Shown: positions 55,108 through 63,858 of the stretch, one piece after another
Numbering within the stretch: the stretch's first letter is position 1
Layout of the letters: every line of letters begins with the position of its first letter
Assembly (NCBI GenBank): GCA_014763895.1
Contig: JACXUM010000007.1
Span: 1 to 64,000, forward strand
Direction: 5' to 3'
Source of the DNA: Campylobacterales bacterium
GTDB lineage: Bacteria > Campylobacterota > Campylobacteria > Campylobacterales > Sulfurovaceae
Length of the DNA stretch: 64,000 nucleotides
Translations under genes and position numbers: made by a program
Notes under the pieces: model-generated
Told to the model about the DNA's origin: nothing
Databases searched by the model: none
The model's input: only the letters and a program-made list of their open reading frames with translations

Positions 55108-56478
55108 TTAAATCGTTTTTGAGATTGAAGTCTCAATGACTTTTTGTGCAGCCTTGATGATAGGGTAGGTTGTCGGAGCTGCAGTAAGCAGCGGTTGAGT
55201 TGCAACCTGCAGCGATATGATATTGTGAGCTGTCAGTTTTGATTCTATGGCCAAACCCAGGGTATTGATCATTTCGCCTGCTTCTTTATCGCCGATTACC
55301 TGGCCGCCGATGATCTGTCCGCTTGACTTGAGGGCGACGAGTTTAACAGACTGTTTAGAGGCATCGGGGATCGTCCCTGGGTGTCTGTTGAGACCTTCGA
55401 ATGAACCGATGACATGATCAATATTCTCTTCTTTGGCCCGCTCTTCTGTGACACCCGCGCTTGCAAAAACCCTGTTTCCGATCTTCGTGGAAAAAATGGC
55501 AATGGTCCCGTCAAAACCTTTAAGATACTTCAAGCCGTAAAGCGAGTATCCGGCGACTCTTGCTTCAGATGCAGAGGTCGATGCCAACATGATTTTGGAA
55601 GGGTCTCTAGTGATAAAATCCCGCCTGCCGGAGCAATCTCCGACGGCAAAGACATCCTTGTTGCGGGTTCTCATATACTCATCGACCCAGATACCGCCGT
55701 AACGTGCCAGTTTCAGTCCGGCGCTTTGGGCTAATTGGGTATTGGGTTTGTAGCCTGTACAGAATATAATGACCTCTCCGTTTATCTGGGTATCGTCTTG
55801 CAGCAAAACGCCTGTGGCCAGATTATTCTCTTTCAGTACTTCGCAGGCATGCTGGCCAAGAGCCAGCGTGATACCTTTTTTCTTCATGATCTCTTCGGCC
55901 TGTACCGCCATCTCGTAATCGAATGATCCTGCCAGAATGTGATTGCCGCCGATGATGGTGACATCTTTGCCGATATCAGCCAGCTCTGTGGCTATTTCTA
56001 CCCCAATGAATCCGGTACCGATAACAATAATTTTTTTCTTGTCATCCAGATAGTTTTTCAGTTTCTCAATCTGCTCGACGTTTTTGTTTACGGTAAAACA
56101 GTTTTCCAAAAGAAGCGCATCTTCAAAAACAGGATGCACGAAGGGAACCGACCCTGTCGCAAAAACAAGCTTCTCAAAAGAGATCTCATAATTGGCAGAT
56201 TTAGCCTGTTTGTTATCAATATCCACATCCAGAACTTTGTCAATGAGGATAGCTACCACTTCAGCCATGGGGGCGCCACAGGCCATGATATCTTTTTCTG
56301 CCGATCCCAAAGTCTTTCCGAATATATAGGGGATTCCGCAAGGAACAAGCGATTGTTTCTCTTCTTTTATCACGGTGATTTTTTTATCCGGATAGTGCTC
56401 CAATGCCGTTGCAACCATAACAAATGCGGCCGGACCGCCACCAATTACCAGAATGTCCGTTTTTAGTGATTCAATCAT
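55108..56478 (-). CDS. CoA-disulfide reductase/NADH oxidase-like flavoprotein
   Basis: FAD and NAD(P)H-dependent pyridine nucleotide-disulfide oxidoreductase of 456 residues. It has the FAD loop ILVIGGGPAAF (about 9-19), a single redox Cys at residue 47 in SLVPCGIPY (the CoADR/Nox signature), the NAD loop VIGTGFIGVEIA (near 153), an FAVGDC FAD box (near 280) and a dimerisation domain. Members reduce CoA disulfide, polysulfide or O2 to water. Next to oxygen-sensitive PFOR and a CoA-using pathway, either CoA recycling or oxygen removal makes sense. It converges on the last GH57 gene. Confidence 0.85.
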   Translation of the reverse strand: MIESLKTDILVIGGGPAAFVMVATALEHYPDKKITVIKEEKQSLVPCGIPYIFGKTLGSAEKDIMACGAPMAEVVAILIDKVLDVDIDNKQAKSANYEISFEKLVFATGSVPFVHPVFEDALLLENCFTVNKNVEQIEKLKNYLDDKKKIIVIGTGFIGVEIATELADIGKDVTIIGGNHILAGSFDYEMAVQAEEIMKKKGITLALGQHACEVLKENNLATGVLLQDDTQINGEVIIFCTGYKPNTQLAQSAGLKLARYGGIWVDEYMRTRNKDVFAVGDCSGRRDFITRDPSKIMLASTSASEARVAGYSLYGLKYLKGFDGTIAIFSTKIGNRVFASAGVTEERAKEENIDHVIGSFEGLNRHPGTIPDASKQSVKLVALKSSGQIIGGQVIGDKEAGEMINTLGLAIESKLTAHNIISLQVATQPLLTAAPTTYPIIKAAQKVIETSISKTI

Positions 56479-56617
56479 TTTTTGTACCTTCCCCTCTGTT
56501 TTTTGGAAAACTTTGTGTTAGTTGTTTCAATGCAAATGTATTTAACGATAGATAATAGTAGTGAAAGAATGTAACAAATATATAACTTGCTATGAATGAT
56601 TTTCAACCTTTAGAAGT

Positions 56618-56780
56618 GACAATGTTTTGCACGTCGATTGTTTGCCAATATCTACCTATTAAAATCAAAATAGGGTTTTTGATGGATTTGAAGATATTTT
56701 CGAATCTTTTATACACGCTGCTTCTAATTTAATAAATCACAGCATTTATCACTATCCATTTTTAAAGTATCAGATTTTTA
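56618..56780. repeat. Decayed third copy of the tRNA-Ser-linked repeat (copy C)
   Basis: Seen: TTGCACGTCGATTGTTTGCCAA aligns with TTGTACGTCAATTGTTCGCCAA of copies A and B (here shown split by mismatches). AAAATAGGG, GATTTGAAGA and TTTTCGAATC follow in the same order as in copy B. At 56748-56757 CACAGCATTT matches the sequence 17 bases downstream of tRNA-Ser. The 397-base gap 56479-56875 holds this and otherwise AT-rich sequence. It is degenerate, so the assignment is moderate. Confidence 0.55.
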
Positions 56781-56875
56781 TGAATACAAAGTATAATTTG
56801 CAAAAATATCCAATTTAAAAATGTTTTTTTGAATGGTGAAGATAAAAGCTGTTTATCTAAAGAAAAAGGGGAGTT

Positions 56876-57325
56876 ATGTATCGGTTTATAGTATTGTGTT
56901 CATTGGCTTTTTTTGCAGCAGGGTGTAGTCATACTCCTGAGGTTCCCCCGCAGCAAAAAAAGGTTAAGGGTCAAACTCCTTGTTCTGCCTATTATGATGA
57001 AAAGCAATACCGTCTTAATAAAAAGGCGAAAGTGGAAATCGGAAATGCCTCCTATTATGCTGCTTGTATGAATGGACGGCATACTTCAAGCGGAGAATTA
57101 TGTGATCTTCATAAATTTACGGCCGCTCATAAAACGTTGCCTTTTGGAACGATGGTGCGTGTTACCATGCTTCAAAACGGGAAAAGCGTAATCGTCAAGG
57201 TGAATGACAGGGGTTCATATGTGAGAGGAAGGGTCATTGATCTATCGACTGCTGCAGCAAGGAAGATCGGTTTGATCCGTGCAGGTGTTGCAAAGGTAAA
57301 GGTGGAAAGACTGGAAAAACTGTAA
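56876..57325 (+). CDS. rlpA: RlpA-family septal ring lipoprotein
   Basis: Outer-membrane-anchored peptidoglycan hydrolase family acting on denuded glycan. The 149-residue precursor has a lipoprotein signal ending in FFAAGC (lipobox Cys at 17), a short linker and the double-psi barrel: GNASYYAACMNGRHTSSGELCD, split at residues 56-77, with TAAHKTLPFGTMVRVT and VNDRGSYVRGRVIDLSTAAA. The DRG and the preceding His/Asp region are the expected active site. There is no SPOR domain, so it is shorter than enterobacterial RlpA (about 360). Confidence 0.85.
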   Translation: MYRFIVLCSLAFFAAGCSHTPEVPPQQKKVKGQTPCSAYYDEKQYRLNKKAKVEIGNASYYAACMNGRHTSSGELCDLHKFTAAHKTLPFGTMVRVTMLQNGKSVIVKVNDRGSYVRGRVIDLSTAAARKIGLIRAGVAKVKVERLEKL

Positions 57326-57342
57326 AAAATATGCAGATGAGA

Positions 57343-59091
57343 TTAGGGTTTCAGAATGGTTTGATTGCGCCCATTGTTTTTAGCATCATAAAGTGCTTCA
57401 TCGGCTCTTTGGAGTAGTTCGTAGGATTCCTCATTTTTATGATAAGATGAGATACCGATACTGACTGTTATCCTTTTGTCTGTATCAAAAATATGTGCTT
57501 CGATTGAAGTACGGATCCTTTCTGCTATAATAGCGGCATTTTGAATTTCAGTGTATGGAAGTATGATGATAAATTCTTCTCCTCCGTAACGAGCAAAAAA
57601 GTCTTCTTCTCTTAGCATAGAGACAACTCTATTTGTCATCCCTTGAAGGATAATATCTCCTGTGGCATGCCCATAGGTATCGTTTATCTTTTTAAAGTAA
57701 TCAAGATCGAATATCATTAGGGATAATGAAGTGTCATTGCGATTGGCCCGGTGGATTTCATCGCTTAGGGTTTTATCAAAAGCATAACGGTTTGCTATGC
57801 CGGTAAGCGAATCGGTCATTGCCAATGTTTCCATATTATGATAAGCTTTTTGAAGTTCCAATGTACGGGCTTTGACAGTTTCTTCAAGAGAATGATTTAT
57901 CTTTCTTAACTCGATAGTTTTTTGGCGTATGGTTAAAGTATAACGTTTGAACCTTTGCTGCAAGAGTTTTGAAAGCTGATAGGAGCCTAAAAGTCCAACA
58001 ATTGTAAGTAAAAAACTTATGATAAATGTAACTTTGAATTGTTTTTGATATATGCGTGAGAGGTCATCTTTTTTTAACTGTATCTGTTTATCCAGATCAC
58101 CTTGATAATATCCGCTTCCAATAATCCAGTCTTTTCCATCGACTTTTTGTATATAAGAGTATTTTTTGTCTATTAGACCATTTTTCGGGTTTTTCCAATA
58201 ATAGGATATAAATCCAAGATTTGTTAGTTTGGCCTGTTGAATAATCTCTTGAATAAACATTTTGCCATCTTTGTCTTTTAGGTCAAGGATGTTGCTTCCT
58301 TCAAGTTCTTTGTTTTGGATATTTCTGATCATAGTTCCATTACTATCTAGCACAAAAATGTAACTACTGTCATCTGTTGCGAGATGATCTATAATATCAA
58401 GAAGATGTTTGTCTATCTCATTTTGCCTTGTATCCAAATATTCTGCCGATCCTATATACCAATTAAATACGTTGAATTTTTTGACAAAAGCAAGTTGTTT
58501 GAACTGTTTGGTTTTATCGTATCTCGGTCTGGTGAAAGTATCCCACAGATATCCTTCGCCCTTCGTTTTGGCAAGAGCGATCTCTTCACGGATCACATAA
58601 CGCCCCGTAGCATCCTGAAAATCGATTATACTTTTCCCTTCCTTATCGCGTAAATAACTTGGTGCCAAGTGAAAAATACCGTTAAAATCAAGAATGAAAA
58701 TAAAACTTTCTCCACCATTCCATGTCAAGGGGCGAAGAGAGTCGATGATCATTTTCTGGATCTCTTCATGTGATTTTTTATCTCTGTTCTCAAAGTAGAT
58801 GTTACTTGCTATACTATAGGCTGCATCAACACGGTTCTTTACTTTTTCTTTTAATATCTCACGTGCCATCGATCTTTTATATTCAATTAAATTGATGACG
58901 CTTTTTACTTTTGAGAGCGTTATGTTTTTTTGAGTTTGGATAATCGATGTTTGTAGCTGTTCAAGAGACTGTTCAAATTGGTGTTCATTTGTACTAACGA
59001 TGAGATAGAAGATCAAAACAATAATGGTAGGAATAAAAAAGAAAGGTATATATGTAACGAAACGGATTAATTTTGCATCTTGATTCTTCAT
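57343..59091 (-). CDS. Diguanylate cyclase with tandem periplasmic Cache domains
   Basis: Makes c-di-GMP in response to an extracellular ligand. The 582 residues comprise membrane segment 1 (about 10-32), two Cache_2-type modules (first about 100-215, with FIFILDFNGIFHLAPS; second about 240-335, with YIFVLDSNGTMIRN), membrane segment 2 (about 350-372), a coiled coil and a C-terminal GGDEF domain (about 420-582). The GGEEF active-site motif and the RxxD inhibitory site (REED, five residues before it) are intact, so it should be active and product-inhibited. It is a stand-alone gene with its own promoter. Confidence 0.93.
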   Translation of the reverse strand: MKNQDAKLIRFVTYIPFFFIPTIIVLIFYLIVSTNEHQFEQSLEQLQTSIIQTQKNITLSKVKSVINLIEYKRSMAREILKEKVKNRVDAAYSIASNIYFENRDKKSHEEIQKMIIDSLRPLTWNGGESFIFILDFNGIFHLAPSYLRDKEGKSIIDFQDATGRYVIREEIALAKTKGEGYLWDTFTRPRYDKTKQFKQLAFVKKFNVFNWYIGSAEYLDTRQNEIDKHLLDIIDHLATDDSSYIFVLDSNGTMIRNIQNKELEGSNILDLKDKDGKMFIQEIIQQAKLTNLGFISYYWKNPKNGLIDKKYSYIQKVDGKDWIIGSGYYQGDLDKQIQLKKDDLSRIYQKQFKVTFIISFLLTIVGLLGSYQLSKLLQQRFKRYTLTIRQKTIELRKINHSLEETVKARTLELQKAYHNMETLAMTDSLTGIANRYAFDKTLSDEIHRANRNDTSLSLMIFDLDYFKKINDTYGHATGDIILQGMTNRVVSMLREEDFFARYGGEEFIIILPYTEIQNAAIIAERIRTSIEAHIFDTDKRITVSIGISSYHKNEESYELLQRADEALYDAKNNGRNQTILKP

Positions 59092-59114
59092 TCCGACTGT
59101 CCCTTCTTGGTTTT

Positions 59115-59144
59115 AGTATAGCTAAATTTTTAGTTGTAATGCAA
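59115..59144 (-). promoter_or_regulatory. Sigma-70-like promoter of the diguanylate cyclase gene
   Basis: Seen on the minus strand: TTGCAT, an 18-base spacer and TATACT, about 25 bases before the ATG. The rest of the 59092-59410 gap is AT-rich. A plus-strand TTGACA at 59164 with TACAGT 18 bases later could serve the DUF523 gene but lies 240 bases upstream of it. Confidence 0.55.
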
Positions 59145-59410
59145 TATGATGCGATACTTATCAATTGACATTTTTCGACTATTAAAAATACAGTTATTGT
59201 TTTATATTATGGTATTTGTATCGCATTAAAATAGTTGATACTTGAGCATCTTTGGTTCCCCTAAGTGTTTTGATCTCAATTTTGAGTTCATGGCATTTGA
59301 AAGAGGAGCTCGAAGCTTGAATTATAAGAATTAAAATAAACGTTATCCGGCATGATTAGATATATTTCATCAGACAAAAAAGACTATACTAATCTTCAAA
59401 GGAGTCATAT

Positions 59411-60358
59411 ATGAAGATTGCAGTTTCTTCCTGTCTATTAGGTGCAAGGATACGGTATGACGGTGGGCATAAGCACGACCGTTTCATTACCGATGAGCTT
59501 GGCAGATATGCAGAGTTCGTTCCGTTTTGCCCTGAGCATTTGGCATTTGGTACACCAAGACCTACCATAAGACTGGTGGATGCCAAAGAGAAGCATATCG
59601 TTCAAAGCAACAAGGATGGCAGAGATCTGACCGAGCAGTTGATGCAGACAAGCCGGAGTGAACTTGAGGTATTGGAACACTCCTCCATCGGCGGTATCAT
59701 TTTCAAGTCAAAGTCTCCCAGCTGCGGTATGGGAAGCGCTGTTCTATACAGAAAAAACGGGTATGCAGAAGGGAAGGGAAATGGAGTATTTGCGGAACTT
59801 TGCAAAGTAGCATTTCCTCTTTTGCCCATGGAAGAGGAAGGTAGACTCCTCGATCCTTGGCTGAGGGAAAACTTCGTGATGCAGCTATTTGCCTATGATG
59901 ATTTTGAACGGTTTCAATCCGCTCATCCTGGAATGAATGAGCTGGTGGCTTTTCATCAAAGCTACAAGTTCATGCTCCAGGCAAAAGATGAAAAAGCTTA
60001 CAGGGCACTTGGAAATATCGTAGCAAACCATGACAAGTTGGCGTTTGAAGAGGTATTGAAGCATTATGAACTTCTCTTTAAACGGGCTATTGCGCAAAAA
60101 AGCAGTATCGGAAAAACCCGAAATGTCCTTGAACATATGGCAGGGTTTGTGAAAAATCTCATCACTCCGGTGGAAAAGTCGATTCTTCATGAACAGATTA
60201 AAGACTATGCCAATAAGATTATACCATTGATCACACCGCTTGGCACACTGGATATGTTTGCCAAAAAATACGAAGTGGCTTATCTTCTGGGTCAGAAATT
60301 TCTTCATCCTTACCCAAAAGAGCTGGCTTTAAGATCTGATATGAGAAGTGGTAGATGA
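59411..60358 (+). CDS. DUF523-DUF1722 (YbgA-like) protein next to photolyase
   Basis: A 315-residue fusion of DUF523 (about 1-145) and DUF1722 (about 190-305). The DUF523 part has VSSCLLGARIRYDGGHK, FCPEHLAFGTPR and SKSPSCGMGS with conserved Cys residues; the DUF1722 part has LVAFHQSYKFMLQA and NVLEHMAGFVK. Its biochemical function is unknown. The pairing with phrB, as in E. coli ybgA-phrB, and the four-base overlap with photolyase suggest a role tied to light-dependent repair. The conserved Cys residues suggest metal or Fe-S binding (inference). Confidence 0.85.
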   Translation: MKIAVSSCLLGARIRYDGGHKHDRFITDELGRYAEFVPFCPEHLAFGTPRPTIRLVDAKEKHIVQSNKDGRDLTEQLMQTSRSELEVLEHSSIGGIIFKSKSPSCGMGSAVLYRKNGYAEGKGNGVFAELCKVAFPLLPMEEEGRLLDPWLRENFVMQLFAYDDFERFQSAHPGMNELVAFHQSYKFMLQAKDEKAYRALGNIVANHDKLAFEEVLKHYELLFKRAIAQKSSIGKTRNVLEHMAGFVKNLITPVEKSILHEQIKDYANKIIPLITPLGTLDMFAKKYEVAYLLGQKFLHPYPKELALRSDMRSGR

Positions 60359-61713
60359 GACGTATTCTCTGGTTCAGGCGTGACCTTAGGGTGAAAGATA
60401 ACCCTCTTTTGTCTTTGGATGGTGAGGTTCTGCCGATCTTCATTTTTGATACAAATATTCTGCAACATTTAAAAAAAGACGATAAAAGGGTTTCTTTTAT
60501 CTTTCATTACGTAGCCAAGCTTAAACGATCGTTACAGGATATGGGATTGGATCTGAAGATATTTTCAGGCAAGCCGGCTGATGTTTTTAAGCTGTTGGAT
60601 AAGTGCGGCTTTGATGAGGTGGCTGCAAGCGGGGACTATGATAATTACGCCAGACAAAGGGATCTTGAAATTTCCCATATCCTTCCTTTTAGATATATAC
60701 ATGATACCTATATTTTCAAACTTGATGAGATACTCAAGGAGGATGGAACACCGTACCTTGTCTTTACGCCGTTTTACAACAAGGCTAAAAGCATTTTTTC
60801 AAAAGAGCATTTAACGAGCTATGTCTTTGAGAATCAAACGCTCTTTGATACTACTTTTAAAGGTGTCACAAAGGTGAATGGGGGAGTGAGTACCATTTTG
60901 CCATTCGAGATTAAATCACTGGGATTTGAGATGAATCTTCCTAAGATCATCGATCCTTATAAAAAACTGCATCATTTCGCAAAATATCTTCCAAAGTATG
61001 CTCATGACAGGGATATCCCTTGGCTTGATTCAACCTCTGCGCTAAGTGTAGATCTGCGTTTCGGGACGATCTCTATCCGGTCTGTTCTACATTTTTTGGT
61101 CGTGCAAAAGAAAAAAGGTATGGAAACGGAAGCGTTTTTCAGACAACTCATTTTCCGTGACTTTTATGCCTATCTGCTTTTTTATTTTCCTTATCTTGCT
61201 ACAGATAACCATAAATACCGTTTTAACGGTATAGCCGATGATGAAAAGTATGCAATGTTCTGTGAAGGCAGAACAGGCGTGCCGATCGTGGATGCAGGGG
61301 TAAGGGAACTTTTGCAAACAGGGCTGATGCATAACCGTGTCAGGATGATCTGTGCTTCGTTTTTTACCAAGGACCTGTTGCTTCCCTGGCAATGGGGAGA
61401 GTCATTCTTTGCGAAGCATCTTTTGGACTATGATGCGGCATCCAATATACTTTCATGGCAGTGGAGTGCCGGGACAGGTATCGATCCGCAGCCTTATTTT
61501 AGGATATTCAATCCCTATTTACAAGCTAAGAAGTTTGATAAAGATGCTGTCTACATTAAAAAATGGTTGCCCGAACTTGCCCACTTAAATCCAAAAAATA
61601 TCCATGACGAATCTTATCTTCTTGCATATGAGATCAAAGGATATCCAAAACCTAGGTTAATCCATAAAGAGGCTTCGCAAAAAGCATTGGCGTATTTTAA
61701 ACAATGTCTTTGA
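60355..61713 (+). CDS. phrB: Deoxyribodipyrimidine photolyase
   Basis: Repairs UV cyclobutane pyrimidine dimers with blue light and FADH-. The 452-residue product has the N-terminal antenna-binding domain beginning ILWFRRDLRVKDNPLL and the FAD domain with REL-like FRQLIFRDFYAY, GVPIVDAGVRELLQTG, MHNRVRMICASFFTKDLL and NILSWQWSAGTGIDPQPYFRIFNP (block near 360-385, quoted only to orient). Motifs match class I CPD photolyases. It starts within the stop of the YbgA-like gene, so the two are co-translated. Confidence 0.94.
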   Translation: MRRILWFRRDLRVKDNPLLSLDGEVLPIFIFDTNILQHLKKDDKRVSFIFHYVAKLKRSLQDMGLDLKIFSGKPADVFKLLDKCGFDEVAASGDYDNYARQRDLEISHILPFRYIHDTYIFKLDEILKEDGTPYLVFTPFYNKAKSIFSKEHLTSYVFENQTLFDTTFKGVTKVNGGVSTILPFEIKSLGFEMNLPKIIDPYKKLHHFAKYLPKYAHDRDIPWLDSTSALSVDLRFGTISIRSVLHFLVVQKKKGMETEAFFRQLIFRDFYAYLLFYFPYLATDNHKYRFNGIADDEKYAMFCEGRTGVPIVDAGVRELLQTGLMHNRVRMICASFFTKDLLLPWQWGESFFAKHLLDYDAASNILSWQWSAGTGIDPQPYFRIFNPYLQAKKFDKDAVYIKKWLPELAHLNPKNIHDESYLLAYEIKGYPKPRLIHKEASQKALAYFKQCL

Positions 61714-61885
61714 GAACAAAAAAAGGTGAATGATATATACATGTCGTATCGATAACAACTTCAAAGGACTTTGCAGGTGATATTAAGATTGAAGATATCG
61801 ATCAGGTAGAAGTAAAAATAACATTTTGGAATGACATTTTGAAATTTTTTCACATTGTCATTTTATGTTTGGCTAGACTTCTTCT

Positions 61886-63121
61886 ATGCAAATAGAAGAA
61901 AAACTTTCCATCCTTTCAGGTTCAGCAAAATATGATGTTTCCTGTTCATCATCGGATTCGCAGCGTAGCGAATCATTCGGTTCGTTGGGATCGACCTATA
62001 AAAGTGGGATATGTCATGCTTTTTCGGCTGACGGACGATGTATCTCTCTGTTAAAGATCCTCTTTACCAATCAGTGTATCTATGACTGTGCTTACTGCAT
62101 TAACCGCAGCAGTAATGATATCAAACGGGCTGCATTCACTCCTAAAGAGATTGCGGAACTGACAGTGAACTTCTATAAACGAAACTATATCGAAGGGCTT
62201 TTTTTGAGCTCCGGTATCATCAGCAGTGAAGCCCATACGATGCATTTGCTCCTTAAAACACTCAAACTGCTTCGGCATGAGTACGGCTTTAACGGGTATA
62301 TCCATGTCAAGTTGATACCCGGAGCACCGGAAGAACTGATCGTAGCAGTTTCAAAACTGGCCGATAGGGTCAGTTCCAACATCGAACTGCCCAGTGAAAA
62401 AAGCCTTGTGTTGCTGGCTCCTGAAAAGAGCAGAACGAAAGTGTTTGAGCCACTGGAGATAGCCAAGAATCATTCTATGGAACAGGGTAAAACCCCCATA
62501 GGGATGAGTACGCAGATGATCATCGGTGCAACCCCTGAAAGTGACTTTGAGATCTTGCGTCTAAGCAGTGCACTCTACAAAAAAGCTCTTTTAAAAAGGG
62601 TTTATTACTCTGCCTATATCCCGGTTAATAACCATATCAATCTGCCGGCATTATTGACACCGCCTCCGCTGCTCAGGGAACACAGGCTTTATCAGGCAGA
62701 CTGGCTGATGCGGTTTTACCATTTTAGATATGATGAGATATTGGATACGCAAAATGCTTTTTTGGATGAACGTTTTGACTCTAAACTGGCTTGGGCTCTG
62801 AGAAATCTTCACTTTTTTCCTATCGAGATCAACCGTGCAGATAAAGAGACTTTGCTTCGTGTTCCGGGTCTTGGTATAAGAAGCGTACACAAGATACTTT
62901 ATGTCAGACGGCAAAAACGTCTGAGTCTGCGTGATCTTGAAAATATGAAGATTCCACTTAAAAGGGCACGGTATTTTATAACCGTCGATGGTGTCATCGC
63001 TGCCAGAGAGATGAGAGGATATGAAAGGTTAGAGTCAAGACTGTTGGCACTCGAAAAGCCTTTACCTCATTTTCAACCGACACTCTTTGACCAGCTGCAG
63101 AGTATCAGCGGAGAGATCTGA
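61886..63121 (+). CDS. Putative DNA modification/repair radical SAM protein
   Basis: A 411-residue radical SAM enzyme with the cluster motif C64-xxx-C68-xx-C71 (CIYDCAYC), EIAELTVNFYKRNYIEGLFLSS following it, and a C-terminal helix-hairpin-helix region (VPGLGIRSVHKIL near 325). This suits DNA binding. It matches the TIGR03916-type family, which always pairs with the TIGR03915-type gene found here (overlap of one base). The family is thought to act in DNA repair or modification, but the reaction is not established. The 172-base gap before it holds a 40-codon frame with no start codon and nothing recognisable. Confidence 0.88.
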   Translation: MQIEEKLSILSGSAKYDVSCSSSDSQRSESFGSLGSTYKSGICHAFSADGRCISLLKILFTNQCIYDCAYCINRSSNDIKRAAFTPKEIAELTVNFYKRNYIEGLFLSSGIISSEAHTMHLLLKTLKLLRHEYGFNGYIHVKLIPGAPEELIVAVSKLADRVSSNIELPSEKSLVLLAPEKSRTKVFEPLEIAKNHSMEQGKTPIGMSTQMIIGATPESDFEILRLSSALYKKALLKRVYYSAYIPVNNHINLPALLTPPPLLREHRLYQADWLMRFYHFRYDEILDTQNAFLDERFDSKLAWALRNLHFFPIEINRADKETLLRVPGLGIRSVHKILYVRRQKRLSLRDLENMKIPLKRARYFITVDGVIAAREMRGYERLESRLLALEKPLPHFQPTLFDQLQSISGEI

Positions 63122-63858
63122 TGGTTTGGGTTTATGACGGGAGCATGGAAGGTTTTCTAACCTTGGTTGCCAGGAGCTATCTGACAAAAACAGTGCCAGA
63201 AAAAATCTCCAAATATCCTTCAAAAATCTCTCTTTTTGATGATCTTATGCAGATCCAGACAGAAGATGAACTTGTGACAAAACTGCTTGGGACAATGCAG
63301 CAGAGACTGGATCCTCTGTTTTATAGGCGTATTTTTCATGCTTTTTTATGTGATGACTGTGAAGTGGAATATAAACTTTTATTCTATATCCGTTTGGGGT
63401 TGAAAGATCCGTCCCTGCTCTATGATATCTCTCATCCGATTATTCACGCAATAGGAAGTTGTGAAAAAATGGTACTGAGCACACTGCACAGGATGAATGC
63501 TTTTTTGCGTTTTGAGATACTACAGGATGGAACACTCTATGCCAAGATGGAACCTCCAAGAAATGTTCTTCCCTTGATGGGAAAACATTTTTGTAAACGG
63601 TTTAGCAATGAACGTTTTATTATTCATGATCTTAAGCGCGGTTTGGCACTTGTTTATGACGGCAGATCGATGCAGATCTATCCGGTAGTAGAATATGATA
63701 TACCCAGGCATATGGAAGATGAACGGCACTATCAACAGTTATGGCGATGTTTTTTTCATCAGATAGCCATCGAATCAAGGATAAACCCATCCTTGCAGAA
63801 GTCACATGCTCCTTTGAAATACCGTTTATGGATGACGGAGTTTATGCAGCTAGTATAG
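63121..63858 (+). CDS. TIGR03915-type putative DNA repair protein (DUF4130)
   Basis: The 245-residue partner of the radical SAM protein. The family start WVYDGSMEGFLTLV, a helical middle and the DUF4130 block (RFEILQDGTLYAKMEPP, LMGKHFCKRF and FIIHDLKRGLALVYDG) are clear. It ends with an ordinary stop, so it is complete. Its ATG overlaps the upstream stop (TGATG). The C-terminal region resembles the uracil-DNA-glycosylase-linked domain seen in fusions in other bacteria; that domain is not fused here. Its exact role is unknown. The last 140 bases of the window hold nothing recognisable. Confidence 0.85.
   Translation: MVWVYDGSMEGFLTLVARSYLTKTVPEKISKYPSKISLFDDLMQIQTEDELVTKLLGTMQQRLDPLFYRRIFHAFLCDDCEVEYKLLFYIRLGLKDPSLLYDISHPIIHAIGSCEKMVLSTLHRMNAFLRFEILQDGTLYAKMEPPRNVLPLMGKHFCKRFSNERFIIHDLKRGLALVYDGRSMQIYPVVEYDIPRHMEDERHYQQLWRCFFHQIAIESRINPSLQKSHAPLKYRLWMTEFMQLV

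Noticed and set aside
61730-61880. A startless frame of about 40 codons (SITTSKDFAGDIKIEDIDQV)
   Set aside because: Open but without a start codon or ribosome-binding site, and I recognise no family; it may be a relic but cannot be supported.
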